A stretch of 46,867 nt of DNA, from the NCBI GenBank assembly GCA_947259165.1, contig CAMYKY010000021.1:1-46867 (forward strand). Direction: 5' to 3'. The notes under the pieces were generated by a model. The model had not been told where the DNA came from and ran no database searches. It worked only from the letters and a program-made list of their open reading frames with translations. Positions 16,759-25,386 of this stretch are shown here, in pieces. The translations under genes were made by a program, and so were the position numbers. The stretch comes from an uncultured Acidobacteriota bacterium (GTDB lineage: Bacteria; Acidobacteriota; Vicinamibacteria; Marinacidobacterales; SMYC01). The number at the start of each line of letters is the position of its first letter. The first letter of the stretch is position 1.

Positions 16759-17975
16759 CCGAAAGGCTTACTCCCCGTTCCCGTTCCCGTTCCCGATTTG
16801 TGTTTCTTGTCTTGCTACTCGCGTCGTCTGGCTTCGCCCAAGACTGGCCCCAATGGCGAGGCCCCGACCGCACCGGCACCACCTCCTGGGCCGCCCCCGA
16901 CGTATGGCCCGAAGCTCTGGAAACCCGCTGGCAAGTGTCCGTGGGCCTGGGTCACTCGAGCCCCGCCGTCGTAGGCAAGCTCATCTACCAATTCGCCCGC
17001 CGCGGTGAGCGCGAGCTCATCCGAGCATTGCAACTCGGAGACGGAAAGACACTCTGGGAATCGTCGTACGAAGCGCCGTATCGAATGAACCCCGCAGCGA
17101 CGGGTCACGGCCCCGGCCCGAAGTCTTCGCCTCTCGTGACCGCCGGCAAGGTGTACACACTCGGAATCCACGGCATCGTGTCCTGTCACGACGCTGCCTC
17201 CGGACAGCGGGTCTGGCAGACGAACACCGACGCGTCTCCGATCTACGGACATGCCATGTCGCCCCTGCTCGCCGACGACAAGCTCATCGTTCACGTGGGT
17301 AGCTCTGGAAAGGGCGCGCTGAGCGCTCTCGACCCGCAAACCGGGCGCCCGATCTGGCGCTACGAAGGCGACGGCCCGGGCTACGCCTCTCCGATCCTCG
17401 TCGAGCTCGACGGTGTCCGCCAGATCGTGACCCAAACGGACGCCCACATCGTTGGGGTTTCGCTCGACACTGGGAAGCTATTGTGGCGGACGGCGTTCAA
17501 GACCCCGTACGACCAAAACGTCGTCACTCCCATCCTTCATGGAAGCAGATTGATTTTCTCTGGCCTCGAGGCGCGCACGTTCGCGATCTCGCTGAGCGCC
17601 AACGAGCCCAAAGAAGTCTGGAGCAATCGACTGACCTTCTACATGAGCACACCCGTTCTCGTGGGAGACGAGCTGATCGGGTTCTCCGACAAAAAAAGCG
17701 GACACTTCGTCGTCCTGGACGCGACCACAGGCGAGACCAAGTGGGCCGGATCGCCTCGCCAAGGAGACAACGCAGCTCTCGTCGTTGCCGGCGAGTGGCT
17801 TTTGACGCTAACCGATCGCGCGGAGCTCTCCGTTCGTTTGCCGAGCGACTCCGGGCTGGTGCCAGTGCGAAGCTACTCCGTCGCCGATTCGCCGACGTGG
17901 GCGCATCCCGTGCCCACCTCGGAAGGGATCTTAGTCAAGGACGAAGAGAGCCTGACTCTCTGGAGTGCTCCATGA
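16755..17975 (+). CDS. Exported PQQ-like beta-propeller protein
   Basis: 406 aa starting at ATG 16755 inside the ATGA overlap with the symporter. The signal peptide is odd: its n-region is a tandem CGTTCC hexanucleotide array giving PRSRSRSRF, followed by VFLVLLLASSGFAQ. The mature protein has WD-like PQQ blades of the form DWPQWRGPDRTG, ALQLGDGKTLWESSYE, CHDAASGQRVWQTNTD, ALDPQTGRPIWRYEGDG and VLDATTGETKWAG. It resembles BamB-type or quinoprotein-type propellers, but I do not see a dehydrogenase calcium/PQQ site, so a scaffold or binding role is likely. Its stop overlaps the next start by 4 bp. Confidence 0.85.
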   Translation: MTERLTPRSRSRSRFVFLVLLLASSGFAQDWPQWRGPDRTGTTSWAAPDVWPEALETRWQVSVGLGHSSPAVVGKLIYQFARRGERELIRALQLGDGKTLWESSYEAPYRMNPAATGHGPGPKSSPLVTAGKVYTLGIHGIVSCHDAASGQRVWQTNTDASPIYGHAMSPLLADDKLIVHVGSSGKGALSALDPQTGRPIWRYEGDGPGYASPILVELDGVRQIVTQTDAHIVGVSLDTGKLLWRTAFKTPYDQNVVTPILHGSRLIFSGLEARTFAISLSANEPKEVWSNRLTFYMSTPVLVGDELIGFSDKKSGHFVVLDATTGETKWAGSPRQGDNAALVVAGEWLLTLTDRAELSVRLPSDSGLVPVRSYSVADSPTWAHPVPTSEGILVKDEESLTLWSAP

Positions 17976-18547
17976 CCTGGATCGACACCGTTACCTACGA
18001 AGACTCGTCCGGATACCTGCGGGAAGTCTACGATCAAGTCAAAGGACCGCGCGGCAACCTCGACAACGTCATGCGTGTCCACAGTCTGAGGCCCCATACG
18101 ATGGCGGGCCACAGTGCGCTCTATCGCTCGATACTGCACCGCAGTGAGTACGAGCTACCGGCGTGGTTTCTCGAAACGCTCGGCGTCTACACGAGCATGA
18201 CCAACGAGTGCGACTATAGCGTCTCCCATCACTTCGAGGGGTTGAGACGCCTCGTCAACGACGACGAACGCGCCCTCGCGATTCGCAGCGCGCTCGAGCA
18301 GGGACGACCCGAGGATGTTTTCTCTGGCAAGCAGCTGCGTCTTTTGCAATACGCGAGAAAGCTCACCCGCGAGCCGGCGTCGATGGTCGTCTCCGACGTC
18401 ACCCAGCTACGCGACGCCGGCGCGAGCGACGGCGAGATTCTCGAGGCGAATCAGGTGATAAGCTACTTCAACTATTCGAACCGCATCCTCAACGGTCTCG
18501 GAGTGACGACCGAAGGCGATGTTCTGGGAGAATCTCCACGTACGTGA
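17972..18547 (+). CDS. AhpD-like (peroxidase-related/CMD fold) protein with CxxS
   Basis: 191 aa starting at ATG 17972, ATGA-overlapped with the propeller gene. The sequence follows peroxidase-related members of the carboxymuconolactone decarboxylase/AhpD fold: a helical protein with TSMTNECDYSVSHHFEGL at residues 74-91, then LLQYARKLTREPASMVVSDV and ILEANQVISYFNYSNRILNGLG. In AhpD the motif is E-x(n)-CxxC-x3-H. Here Cys80 is kept but the second position is Ser83, followed by His86 and His87. If the reactive cysteine is the second one, classic disulfide peroxidase activity is lost. A CxxS subfamily with a different activity is the alternative. It is the last gene of the operon. Confidence 0.8.
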   Translation: MTWIDTVTYEDSSGYLREVYDQVKGPRGNLDNVMRVHSLRPHTMAGHSALYRSILHRSEYELPAWFLETLGVYTSMTNECDYSVSHHFEGLRRLVNDDERALAIRSALEQGRPEDVFSGKQLRLLQYARKLTREPASMVVSDVTQLRDAGASDGEILEANQVISYFNYSNRILNGLGVTTEGDVLGESPRT

Positions 18548-18635
18548 TACCTATCCAGTTTCAACGACGTAGCCACCTATCGATCGCAAAGAGGTTAGTT
18601 CTCCTAACATTAGGTCCGGCCTGTCTTAGCAAGTC

Positions 18636-18657
18636 CCTCTCCCCTTTGGGGGAGAGG
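18636..18657 (+). terminator. CCTCTCCCC hairpin between the operon and the ABC importer
   Basis: A 9-bp perfect stem (CCTCTCCCC/GGGGAGAGG) with a short T-rich loop lies 88 bp after the AhpD-like stop and 18 bp before the importer's start. The same arms (CCTCTCCCC-type) form a 13-bp stem at 40076-40105. No T-tract follows, and the right flank (GGTGAGGGG) serves as ribosome site for the next gene. It may therefore end transcription, regulate the importer, or simply be a dispersed hairpin repeat. Confidence 0.4.
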
Positions 18658-18674
18658 ACAGGTGAGGGGAAAGC

Positions 18675-19664
18675 TTGACTAGACGTGCCTTTGCGTCCGT
18701 CATTTCGTGCGCATTCGCTGCAACGTGTCTCTTGGTTTCCTGCGCACCCTCCATCGACAACGGCAACACGAAACTCACGATCCTGCACGGTGTCTCCACC
18801 AACAACCTGCCCCTGTTCGTCGCAGTGAACAACGGCTACTTCCTCGAAGAGGGGATCGAGCTCGACATGCAGCCCGAGATCTCGAGCCCTCGCAATCTGC
18901 AGCTTCTGCATCTGGGCGAAGTCCAAGTCGCCGGCGTCGGCGCGATCCCTGCGCTCCTCGGTCTTTCTCGCGGCGTGCGCGTGGTGGCCGTGGTCGAAAA
19001 CGGCGCCTACAGCGCCGAGGTACCGCAACAGGCCGTCGCCGTCCGAACGGACTCCGAGCTCGCGTCGTTGTCGGATCTCAAAGGAAAGACTCTGGCGATT
19101 ACCGGTTTTGGCTCCCACAGCGACGTGACGTTGCGGATGGAGATCCTTCCCGCGGCGGGCCTGACGGTCGACGACATCAACCTCGTCGAGATCCCAGTGG
19201 CGCAAATGGAAGGTGCGCTCGTGACCGGCACCGTGGATGCGGCGCTCGTCATCGAGCCCTGGGCGAGTCGAGCCGAAGAGAGTGAAGACCTCGAAGTTCT
19301 GAGCTGGCTGGAGGACACCATCCCCGAGACCGGGCACATCATCTCGATGCTCCTCATGCAAGAAGAGTTCGCGAACGAGCATCCCGAGGTCGTCGAAAAG
19401 TTTCGCCGTGCCTACAAAAGGGGCGTTGTCGAGACCAAGCGTGACCACGGGGCGGCACTCGCGCTCGCTTCGGACTTTCTCAAGCTGCCGCCGGAGCTCC
19501 TCGCAAAGACCGCGCCTTGGGAGTGGCCCGGCGACGGTCAAATCCGAGTCGAGATCCTGCAACAGCTAGCGGATTCAATGGCCGCGCTCGGTATCATCGA
19601 AACCGTTCCCGAAGTGGGTGCGTTCGTGTGGCCCTCGTCAGTCCTGACAACCGCCACGAATTGA
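18675..19664 (+). CDS. ABC importer substrate-binding lipoprotein (NMT1/SsuA-like)
   Basis: 329 aa from a TTG start with AGGGG about 6 nt upstream; no ATG or GTG fits better. The signal ISCAFAATCLLVSCAPS has a lipobox. The body is the two-lobed NMT1/SsuA/TauA type: LTILHGVSTNNLPLFVAVNNGYF, EGIELDMQP, LLHLGEVQVAGVGAIPALLG, DLKGKTLAITGFGSHSDVTL and AALVIEPWASRA. The family binds nitrate, sulfonates, pyrimidine precursors, riboflavin-like and other small molecules; no ligand is apparent here. It leads a four-gene operon with zero or overlapping spacing. Confidence 0.88.
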   Translation: MTRRAFASVISCAFAATCLLVSCAPSIDNGNTKLTILHGVSTNNLPLFVAVNNGYFLEEGIELDMQPEISSPRNLQLLHLGEVQVAGVGAIPALLGLSRGVRVVAVVENGAYSAEVPQQAVAVRTDSELASLSDLKGKTLAITGFGSHSDVTLRMEILPAAGLTVDDINLVEIPVAQMEGALVTGTVDAALVIEPWASRAEESEDLEVLSWLEDTIPETGHIISMLLMQEEFANEHPEVVEKFRRAYKRGVVETKRDHGAALALASDFLKLPPELLAKTAPWEWPGDGQIRVEILQQLADSMAALGIIETVPEVGAFVWPSSVLTTATN

Positions 19665-20393
19665 ATGGCGGCCATCGAGCTACGGGCCGTCAGCAAGCGC
19701 TTCGGCGACGTCATCGCGCTCACCGACACTTCCCTGTCGGTCGCCGACGGCGAGTTCGTATCGATCCTCGGGCCAAGTGGCTGCGGCAAATCGACGCTTC
19801 TGTTCATCGTGGCCGGCCTCGAGCAAGCGAGCGGCGGCGAGGTGAGCTGCGACGGCGTGCCCGTCACCGGCCCGGGGCGTGAGCGCAACGTCGTCTTTCA
19901 GGAGTACGCGTTGTTTCCGTGGCGCGATGTCGTCGGCAACGTCACCATCGGTCTCGAAGGCCATGTCGCCGCCGGCGAGGTGGAACAACGAGCACGCCAC
20001 TTTGTGAGCATGGTGGGATTGGCGGGTTTCGAGCACCACTATCCCCACCAGCTATCGGGTGGAATGAAGCAGCGGACCGCGCTTGCCCGAGCGCTCGCGA
20101 TGGAGCCTAAAGTTTTGCTCATGGACGAGCCGTTCGCGGCCGTCGATGCGCAAACGAGGGAGTCGTTGCAAGAGGAGCTTCTTCGCATCTGGAGTGCGAA
20201 TAGGATGACCGTGCTGTTTGTAACCCACAGCATCGAAGAGGCGATCTACTTGTCGGAGCGCGTCGTCGTCATGAAACCAGGCGGCGTCAAGAAAACGGTC
20301 TCTGTCGAAGAAACCTATCCGCGCGGCTACGCGTTTCGAACTTCCGAGGTCGCCTCATCGCTCCGCATCGAGCTTCACGAGCTTCTGCGGTGA
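19665..20393 (+). CDS. ABC importer ATP-binding protein (SsuB/TauB-like)
   Basis: 242 aa beginning at the base after the binding-protein stop (TGA/ATG). All ABC ATPase motifs are present: Walker A GPSGCGKST, Q-loop VVFQEYALFPW, signature LSGGMKQRTALARAL, Walker B VLLMDEPFAAVD and the H-loop FVTHSIEEAIYLS. The sequence has the length and Q-loop wording usual for nitrate/sulfonate/taurine importers. It would power uptake with the two permeases that follow. The stop overlaps the next GTG start by 4 bp. Confidence 0.93.
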   Translation: MAAIELRAVSKRFGDVIALTDTSLSVADGEFVSILGPSGCGKSTLLFIVAGLEQASGGEVSCDGVPVTGPGRERNVVFQEYALFPWRDVVGNVTIGLEGHVAAGEVEQRARHFVSMVGLAGFEHHYPHQLSGGMKQRTALARALAMEPKVLLMDEPFAAVDAQTRESLQEELLRIWSANRMTVLFVTHSIEEAIYLSERVVVMKPGGVKKTVSVEETYPRGYAFRTSEVASSLRIELHELLR

Positions 20394-21127
20394 AACGTCT
20401 ACTCCTTCCGATTGGCCTCGCGATCCTTTGGGAGATTCTGGCGCGCTCCCCGTTGGGCGACCCTCTCTACAGCCCTTCCCTCTTGCAGATCGGTACCGCG
20501 CTCGTTGCCCTCGTCACCAGCGGCGAGCTCGTGACACATCTTGGCGCAAGCGCCGTGCGCTTGCTCGGTGGGTTCACCATCGCTTTGGTCACTGCGGTTC
20601 CGATCGGGCTCGTTTTGGGCTCTTCATCGCCCATGAAGCGCCACCTCATGCCGATGCTCGATCTCATGAGGTCGTTTCCGTCCATCACGCTCGTTCCCAT
20701 CGCCATTGTGTGGTTCGGGATCGGCGACCTCGCCAAAGGTTTTCTCGTCGCGTATGCGTGCTTCTGGCCCATGCTTCTCAACACGATGACCGGTGTCGAG
20801 GAAACATCTCCAGTGCTGCTCCGAGCCGCCCGTGTCATGGAGGTCGGTGATCTCGCGCTGTTTCGTAAGATTCTCCTTCCATCGGCCCTTCCTTCGATCC
20901 TCACCGGCGTGCGCATCAGCCTTGCGGTCTCCGTGATCGTCCTGATCGTCTCCGAGATGGTTGCCGCGACGAGCGGCATCGGGTTTCTCATCCTAGACGC
21001 CGAGCGGAACTATCTCACCGGCAAGATGTTCGCCGGCGTGTTGATCATGGGTGTCATCGGTGCATCGCTGAATGCTCTAGCACAATGGACCGAGCGATAT
21101 TTGCTCGACTACCGAGCCGCCGCATGA
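20390..21127 (+). CDS. ABC importer permease 1 (SsuC-like)
   Basis: 245 aa from a GTG overlapping the ATPase stop. Five to six membrane segments follow, with the coupling (EAA) loop RAARVMEVGDLALFRKILLPSALPSILTG and the family stretch MRSFPSITLVPIAIVWFGIG. It resembles SsuC/TauC permeases. Those normally homodimerise, but here a second, clearly different permease of the same family is encoded directly after, so a heterodimeric channel is likely. Confidence 0.9.
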   Translation: MKRLLLPIGLAILWEILARSPLGDPLYSPSLLQIGTALVALVTSGELVTHLGASAVRLLGGFTIALVTAVPIGLVLGSSSPMKRHLMPMLDLMRSFPSITLVPIAIVWFGIGDLAKGFLVAYACFWPMLLNTMTGVEETSPVLLRAARVMEVGDLALFRKILLPSALPSILTGVRISLAVSVIVLIVSEMVAATSGIGFLILDAERNYLTGKMFAGVLIMGVIGASLNALAQWTERYLLDYRAAA

Positions 21128-21846
21128 CGCGTTTCGCTCTACCCGTTGCTCTTCTCATCCTGCTCGAAATCTCCGTCGACGCGCGCTTCATCCCGACGCC
21201 GTCAGTCGTCGCGACCGGTGCGTACGAGCTCATTCGAAGTGGTGAGTTGTGGCGGCATCTTGCACTCACCCTGAGCCGCACCCTCGCGGGCTTCGCGATC
21301 GCCTCCCTGGTCGGCATCGCCGCCGGCCTGTCGCTTGGCTACTACCGGGCGGCACGACTGTATTGCATGCCGACGATCGAGGTGTTTCGCGCCATTCCCG
21401 GAGTCGCCCTACTGCCGCTCGCCGTGTTGTGGTTCGGTCTCGGCAGCAGCTCCCAGATCCCAGTCATCGCGTTTGCAGCAACATTCCCCGTCTTGCTCAA
21501 CGCGATGCGGGGAGCCGAAGAGCTACCCTCGATCCTGGTGCGTGCAGGACAAGTGATGGAGCTCGATTCGATGAGCCTGTTTCGCCACGTGCTCGTCCCG
21601 GCGAGCGTTCCCTTCATCTTTACCGGGCTGCGCCTGAGCATCGTCTATGCCCTGACGTCCGGCGTGGGCGCCGAAATCATCGCTGGCACCGACGGCCTCG
21701 GCTTTCTGATTCTCGACTACCAGCGCACTCTCGTGCCAGAGAAGATGTTCGCTACCATGATTCTGGTCGCGATCCTCGGACTTGGGCTCAGCACCGTGTT
21801 GAGAGCGGCCGAGGGGCGATTGTTGAGCTATCGCCATCCGAGCTGA
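21124..21846 (+). CDS. ABC importer permease 2 (SsuC-like)
   Basis: 240 aa starting at ATG 21124 in an ATGA overlap with permease 1. It has the same architecture: FRAIPGVALLPLAVLWFGLG and the EAA-type loop RAGQVMELDSMSLFRHVLVPASVPFIFTG, with FLILDYQRTLVPEKMFA near the end. Both permeases keep the coupling loop, so both halves should contact the ATPase dimer. It is the last gene of the importer operon and converges on a minus-strand gene 22 bp away. Confidence 0.9.
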   Translation: MTRFALPVALLILLEISVDARFIPTPSVVATGAYELIRSGELWRHLALTLSRTLAGFAIASLVGIAAGLSLGYYRAARLYCMPTIEVFRAIPGVALLPLAVLWFGLGSSSQIPVIAFAATFPVLLNAMRGAEELPSILVRAGQVMELDSMSLFRHVLVPASVPFIFTGLRLSIVYALTSGVGAEIIAGTDGLGFLILDYQRTLVPEKMFATMILVAILGLGLSTVLRAAEGRLLSYRHPS

Positions 21847-21868
21847 TGGAACACCCTACGTGCCGAGA

Positions 21869-22621
21869 CTATCCCAACAGCGCCACTTCAATCACAGCGT
21901 TGAGCGCCTGGATGTGCTTCATGGCGTCGACTCGAAGCTTCTGGGACGAGTTGATTTCGTGTGCGACCTCGTCGAGCGACATGTTGGTACCAACGTACGG
22001 TGGCGGCACGCGCGGAACCATGTAGAACTTCATGTATTGGCCCACCGCGGCCTCGACTTTCTGACGTTTCGCCAAATCGAGCTCGGAAAAAGCGCCGTGG
22101 TTGATTTTGTATTGAATGTACTGCGTTAGCGGCATCGCGTTCTCGTTGACCGGCACCTCGACCACCTGCGCTTTGCCGTCCGGACCCGTTGCCGTCACCA
22201 CGAGAACGTCGGAAATAGATTCCGCGACGCCCTCTAGCTGTGGCGATTCGAAAATCTCGTACGCAATGTTCAGCCCGAGCTCCTCACGAGCTTCGAGGAC
22301 CTCGAGAACACGCTCGTAGCTCAGGACATGGGTTTCCCACCAACCGTAAACATCCTGAACGAAGCGGGCCGTGATCGGATGGGTATCGGGTAGGGTGATG
22401 GCTCTTTCTTCGGTTTGCTGGAGCCGCTCTTGTTGCTGTATGCGGTAGTTAATGATGGGCGACACGCTCCACACCCCGATGATCGCCGCGATGAACGTGC
22501 CCAAAGCCGCCGTAGCCTGGATCGTAAGAACGACGAGCGTCCAGCGTTGCTGCAAACCGAGCGTTTTCCAGTGCTCTTCGGTCGGCCAATGGGGTTTGCG
22601 GTCTTGGGATTCGGTGTCCAT
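21869..22621 (-). CDS. Single-pass membrane protein, unknown function
   Basis: 250 aa, not recognised. A short hydrophilic N-terminus (MDTESQDRKPHWPTEEHWK) precedes one membrane helix of about residues 28-52 (LVVLTIQATAALGTFIAAII). A predominantly alpha-helical, charged domain follows with ENAMPLTQYIQYKINHG and the C-terminal DAMKHIQALNAVIEVALLG. The topology suggests a tethered domain. The gene lies downstream of the ADOP permease gene on the same strand, separated by a 139-bp gap that contains a hairpin. Confidence 0.65.
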   Translation of the reverse strand: MDTESQDRKPHWPTEEHWKTLGLQQRWTLVVLTIQATAALGTFIAAIIGVWSVSPIINYRIQQQERLQQTEERAITLPDTHPITARFVQDVYGWWETHVLSYERVLEVLEAREELGLNIAYEIFESPQLEGVAESISDVLVVTATGPDGKAQVVEVPVNENAMPLTQYIQYKINHGAFSELDLAKRQKVEAAVGQYMKFYMVPRVPPPYVGTNMSLDEVAHEINSSQKLRVDAMKHIQALNAVIEVALLG

Positions 22622-22693
22622 ACACTAAATCCTGTTTGCAAGCTTCGTTCCGGATACGGCGGCCGCGCGACGGCTCGAAAGAGGTTGACCGGA

Positions 22694-22740
22694 GCGCACT
22701 TGAGAAGAGCCTCGTCAAGGACGAGTCGGGCGAAGTGCGC
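22694..22740 (-). terminator. Nested hairpin downstream of the ADOP permease gene
   Basis: An outer 8-bp stem (GCGCACTT/AAGTGCGC) encloses an inner 6-bp stem (CTCGTC, loop AAG, GACGAG). It lies 20 nt past the minus-strand stop at 22761. No T-run follows, so it could stabilise the mRNA 3' end or be a small structured RNA piece rather than an intrinsic terminator. Confidence 0.35.
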
Positions 22741-22760
22741 CAACACTGCGTGATCTAGCG

Positions 22761-25196
22761 CTACTCGTAGCCTAGCGCGTCGACGGGTTCGACCTGCGTC
22801 GCGCGTCGTGCGGGGATAAGGCTCGCCAGTAGACCGGTCGCGGCCAGCGTCACGACCACCGTGACGAAGATGGTCGGGTCCCACGGATCGACGTCGAACA
22901 GCAGCATTCCGAGCGCGCGGGAGAGAACCAGGGCAAAAGCCAAACCGAGGGCGAGTCCGATCGCGATCTGGGTTGCCCCGAGCTTCATGATCAGCGTCAG
23001 CACGTTGTTGGCGCTCGCTCCAAGCGCCATGCGCACTCCGATCTCACGGGTACGGTTGCTCGCAGCAAACGACATCACGCCGTAGAGCCCGATGGTCGCG
23101 AGCGCAAGCGCAGCGACGCCAAATGCCATGAACAGGGTGCCGAAGGCTCGGTAGAACCAAGTATCGAGAGCATACTGGTCGCTCAGCGAGCGAACCCAAT
23201 AGATCGGCAGCGTCACATCGATGGCATTGATTTCGTCTTGGACCGTCGACGTGAGCGTCATCGGAGCCTGTTCGGTCCTCATCACCAGGCTCATGAAGTT
23301 GATGACGTTTTGCGACAGCGGGATGTAGACACCTTCGTGCCGAGGGTCGAGGGCACCGATGGCACCGCCGAGGTAGAGGTCGGGGACGACCCCGACGATC
23401 GTCCGCCACGGCTCGTCGTCGTCACCAAGTTTGACGCGCCTTCCGAGCGGCTCTTCATCGGGCAAATTCAGCTCGACGAAATGTTGGTTGACGATCGCCA
23501 CGGGTTGGGTGTCCCTGGTATCGGCGCGGGTGAACAAGCGCCCTTCCAGAGGCATGGCATCAATCACATCGAAGTAGCGCGGGGTAATGACAACGCGGCG
23601 CGCGAGAGGATGGTCCTGATCCGTCGGGTACGCGACCCCTTCCATGCTGAGCCGCAACATCATCGCGCCTCGGGCAGGAAGGTCCGAGGTCAAGGCAACC
23701 GCCCGCAGCCCCGGCTTGTCTTCGAGATTGCGCATCAACTCTTCGTAGAACTGCCACTGCGCCTCATGGTCTGGGTAGTCCGCCTCGAACAACCCGATTC
23801 TCGATGTGAACACATTCTCGGTGTTGAATCCGTAGTCGAACTGCGCCACGCGCACCACGGTTTTGATCATCAAGCCCGCTCCGACTAAAAGACCGCATGA
23901 AACCGCGATTTCCCCGATGACGAGAGCCTTGCTCACGCGACCGAGTCGGAGACTCGACGAGCCACGGCTCTCATCACCGAGAATCTCGCTGATGTCCGTT
24001 CTCGAAGCGCGAAATGCCGGAACGGTACCTGCGAGTACGGTAGAGAGCAGTGCCAGCCCCAGCACGAACGCGACTACCGGAGGTTCGAGACTCGCCACCA
24101 ACCAAAAAGGCAATTCCTGAGCGGCGAGCGACGCATTGAACCAGTCGACGCCGATCTTCGCGATGCCGAGTCCGAGCGCGGCGCCCGCAAGAGCCAGCAC
24201 CAGTGTCTCCGAGAGCAACTGCGCCACGGTGCGGAAGCTGCTCGAGCCGAGCGCCGTTCGGATGGCGACCTCTTTAGTGCGCAACACGGTTCGCGCAAGC
24301 AAAAGATTCGCAACGTTCGCGCACGCGATCAGCAGGACCCCGAACACCGCGCCCAACATCGTGAACATCATCGACCTGCCCTGGGGACCGATGATGGTGT
24401 CGATGTGCCTCATGGCAACGACGCCGATGCCTTCGTTCGTCTCCGGGTACGCGGTCGCGAGCCTGCCGGCAATCCCTGACATCTCGGACTGCGCCTCCTC
24501 GAGCGTCACCCCGTCACGAAGCCGCCCGATGGCCTGAAACTGCGTGCCTTCGAGCGCCGGGCCGCCGCCACGAACAAACTCGAGAGGATCGATTCGGAGC
24601 GGCAGCCACGCGTCCATTTGTTGTGGAAACCCGAACTTTTCTGGCATGACCCCGACGATCGTCGTCATCTGGCTATTTGCGCGGATGGCGCGGCCGATGA
24701 CGCCGGGGTCGCCTTCGAAGCGGTCCTGCCACGCGCGGTAGCTCAAAAGCATGACGGGCGGGGTCGACGGGTGATCCTCTTCAGATCTGAAAGTGCGGCC
24801 CAGGATCGGCTGAACTCGCAGGATATCGAAAAGATGCGCGCTGACGTACGCACCGAGATACCGTATCGGTTTGCCTTCCGTCCCCGCGACATTCACCGTC
24901 TCGGCGTAGTACCCGGCGATGTCCTCGAAGCTGGTTTGCTGTTCGCGCCAATCATTGAAGTCGTGAATGCTCACCGCCATGAACTGGACATCTTGCGCCG
25001 GGCGGTTACGAAACAGCCCGATGAGGTTCTCGGACTCGTCGAACGGCAACCCCTTCAAGACGGCGCCATAGACGATGCTGAACATCGTGGTCGTCAGCCC
25101 GATGCCGAGGGCAAGTGCGACGACGGCGATGGCGCTGAGACCCGGACGCTTGACCAGCATCCGAAAACCGAACCGAATGTCGTTGAGAATCGTCAT
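22761..25196 (-). CDS. ADOP-type FtsX/MacB permease
   Basis: 811 aa. ATG 25196 is preferred because MTILNDIRFGFRMLVKRPGLSAIAV is the standard start of these proteins; longer in-frame starts add an unrelated basic tail. The layout is duplicated: TM1 (about 20-43), a periplasmic MacB core (about 50-245), an FtsX domain (about 285-400, ANVANLLLARTVLRTKEVAIRTALG), then TMs, a second MacB core, and a second FtsX domain (about 695-805, NRTREIGVRMALGASANNVL). This is the 'acidobacterial duplicated orphan permease' design, usually without its own ATPase; none is encoded nearby. The role is unknown, probably mechanotransmission or export of peptide or lipid with an ATPase made elsewhere. Confidence 0.93.
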   Translation of the reverse strand: MTILNDIRFGFRMLVKRPGLSAIAVVALALGIGLTTTMFSIVYGAVLKGLPFDESENLIGLFRNRPAQDVQFMAVSIHDFNDWREQQTSFEDIAGYYAETVNVAGTEGKPIRYLGAYVSAHLFDILRVQPILGRTFRSEEDHPSTPPVMLLSYRAWQDRFEGDPGVIGRAIRANSQMTTIVGVMPEKFGFPQQMDAWLPLRIDPLEFVRGGGPALEGTQFQAIGRLRDGVTLEEAQSEMSGIAGRLATAYPETNEGIGVVAMRHIDTIIGPQGRSMMFTMLGAVFGVLLIACANVANLLLARTVLRTKEVAIRTALGSSSFRTVAQLLSETLVLALAGAALGLGIAKIGVDWFNASLAAQELPFWLVASLEPPVVAFVLGLALLSTVLAGTVPAFRASRTDISEILGDESRGSSSLRLGRVSKALVIGEIAVSCGLLVGAGLMIKTVVRVAQFDYGFNTENVFTSRIGLFEADYPDHEAQWQFYEELMRNLEDKPGLRAVALTSDLPARGAMMLRLSMEGVAYPTDQDHPLARRVVITPRYFDVIDAMPLEGRLFTRADTRDTQPVAIVNQHFVELNLPDEEPLGRRVKLGDDDEPWRTIVGVVPDLYLGGAIGALDPRHEGVYIPLSQNVINFMSLVMRTEQAPMTLTSTVQDEINAIDVTLPIYWVRSLSDQYALDTWFYRAFGTLFMAFGVAALALATIGLYGVMSFAASNRTREIGVRMALGASANNVLTLIMKLGATQIAIGLALGLAFALVLSRALGMLLFDVDPWDPTIFVTVVVTLAATGLLASLIPARRATQVEPVDALGYE

Positions 25197-25386
25197 CGAG
25201 ACCTGCTTCGGGGCTAATGCGAACGCGGTCTGAGCCGGCCGCCCGGCCCGGATCCTTACCCGCCACTCCTCACCCTCCATAACGGTCAGGCGCGAGAAAA
25301 GTTCCCCTTTTCTTCCTCCACGTTGGACGACGGCAAATCATCTCTATATCGGCACATAGCCCGTTGCGGTTAGAATACTGCACATT

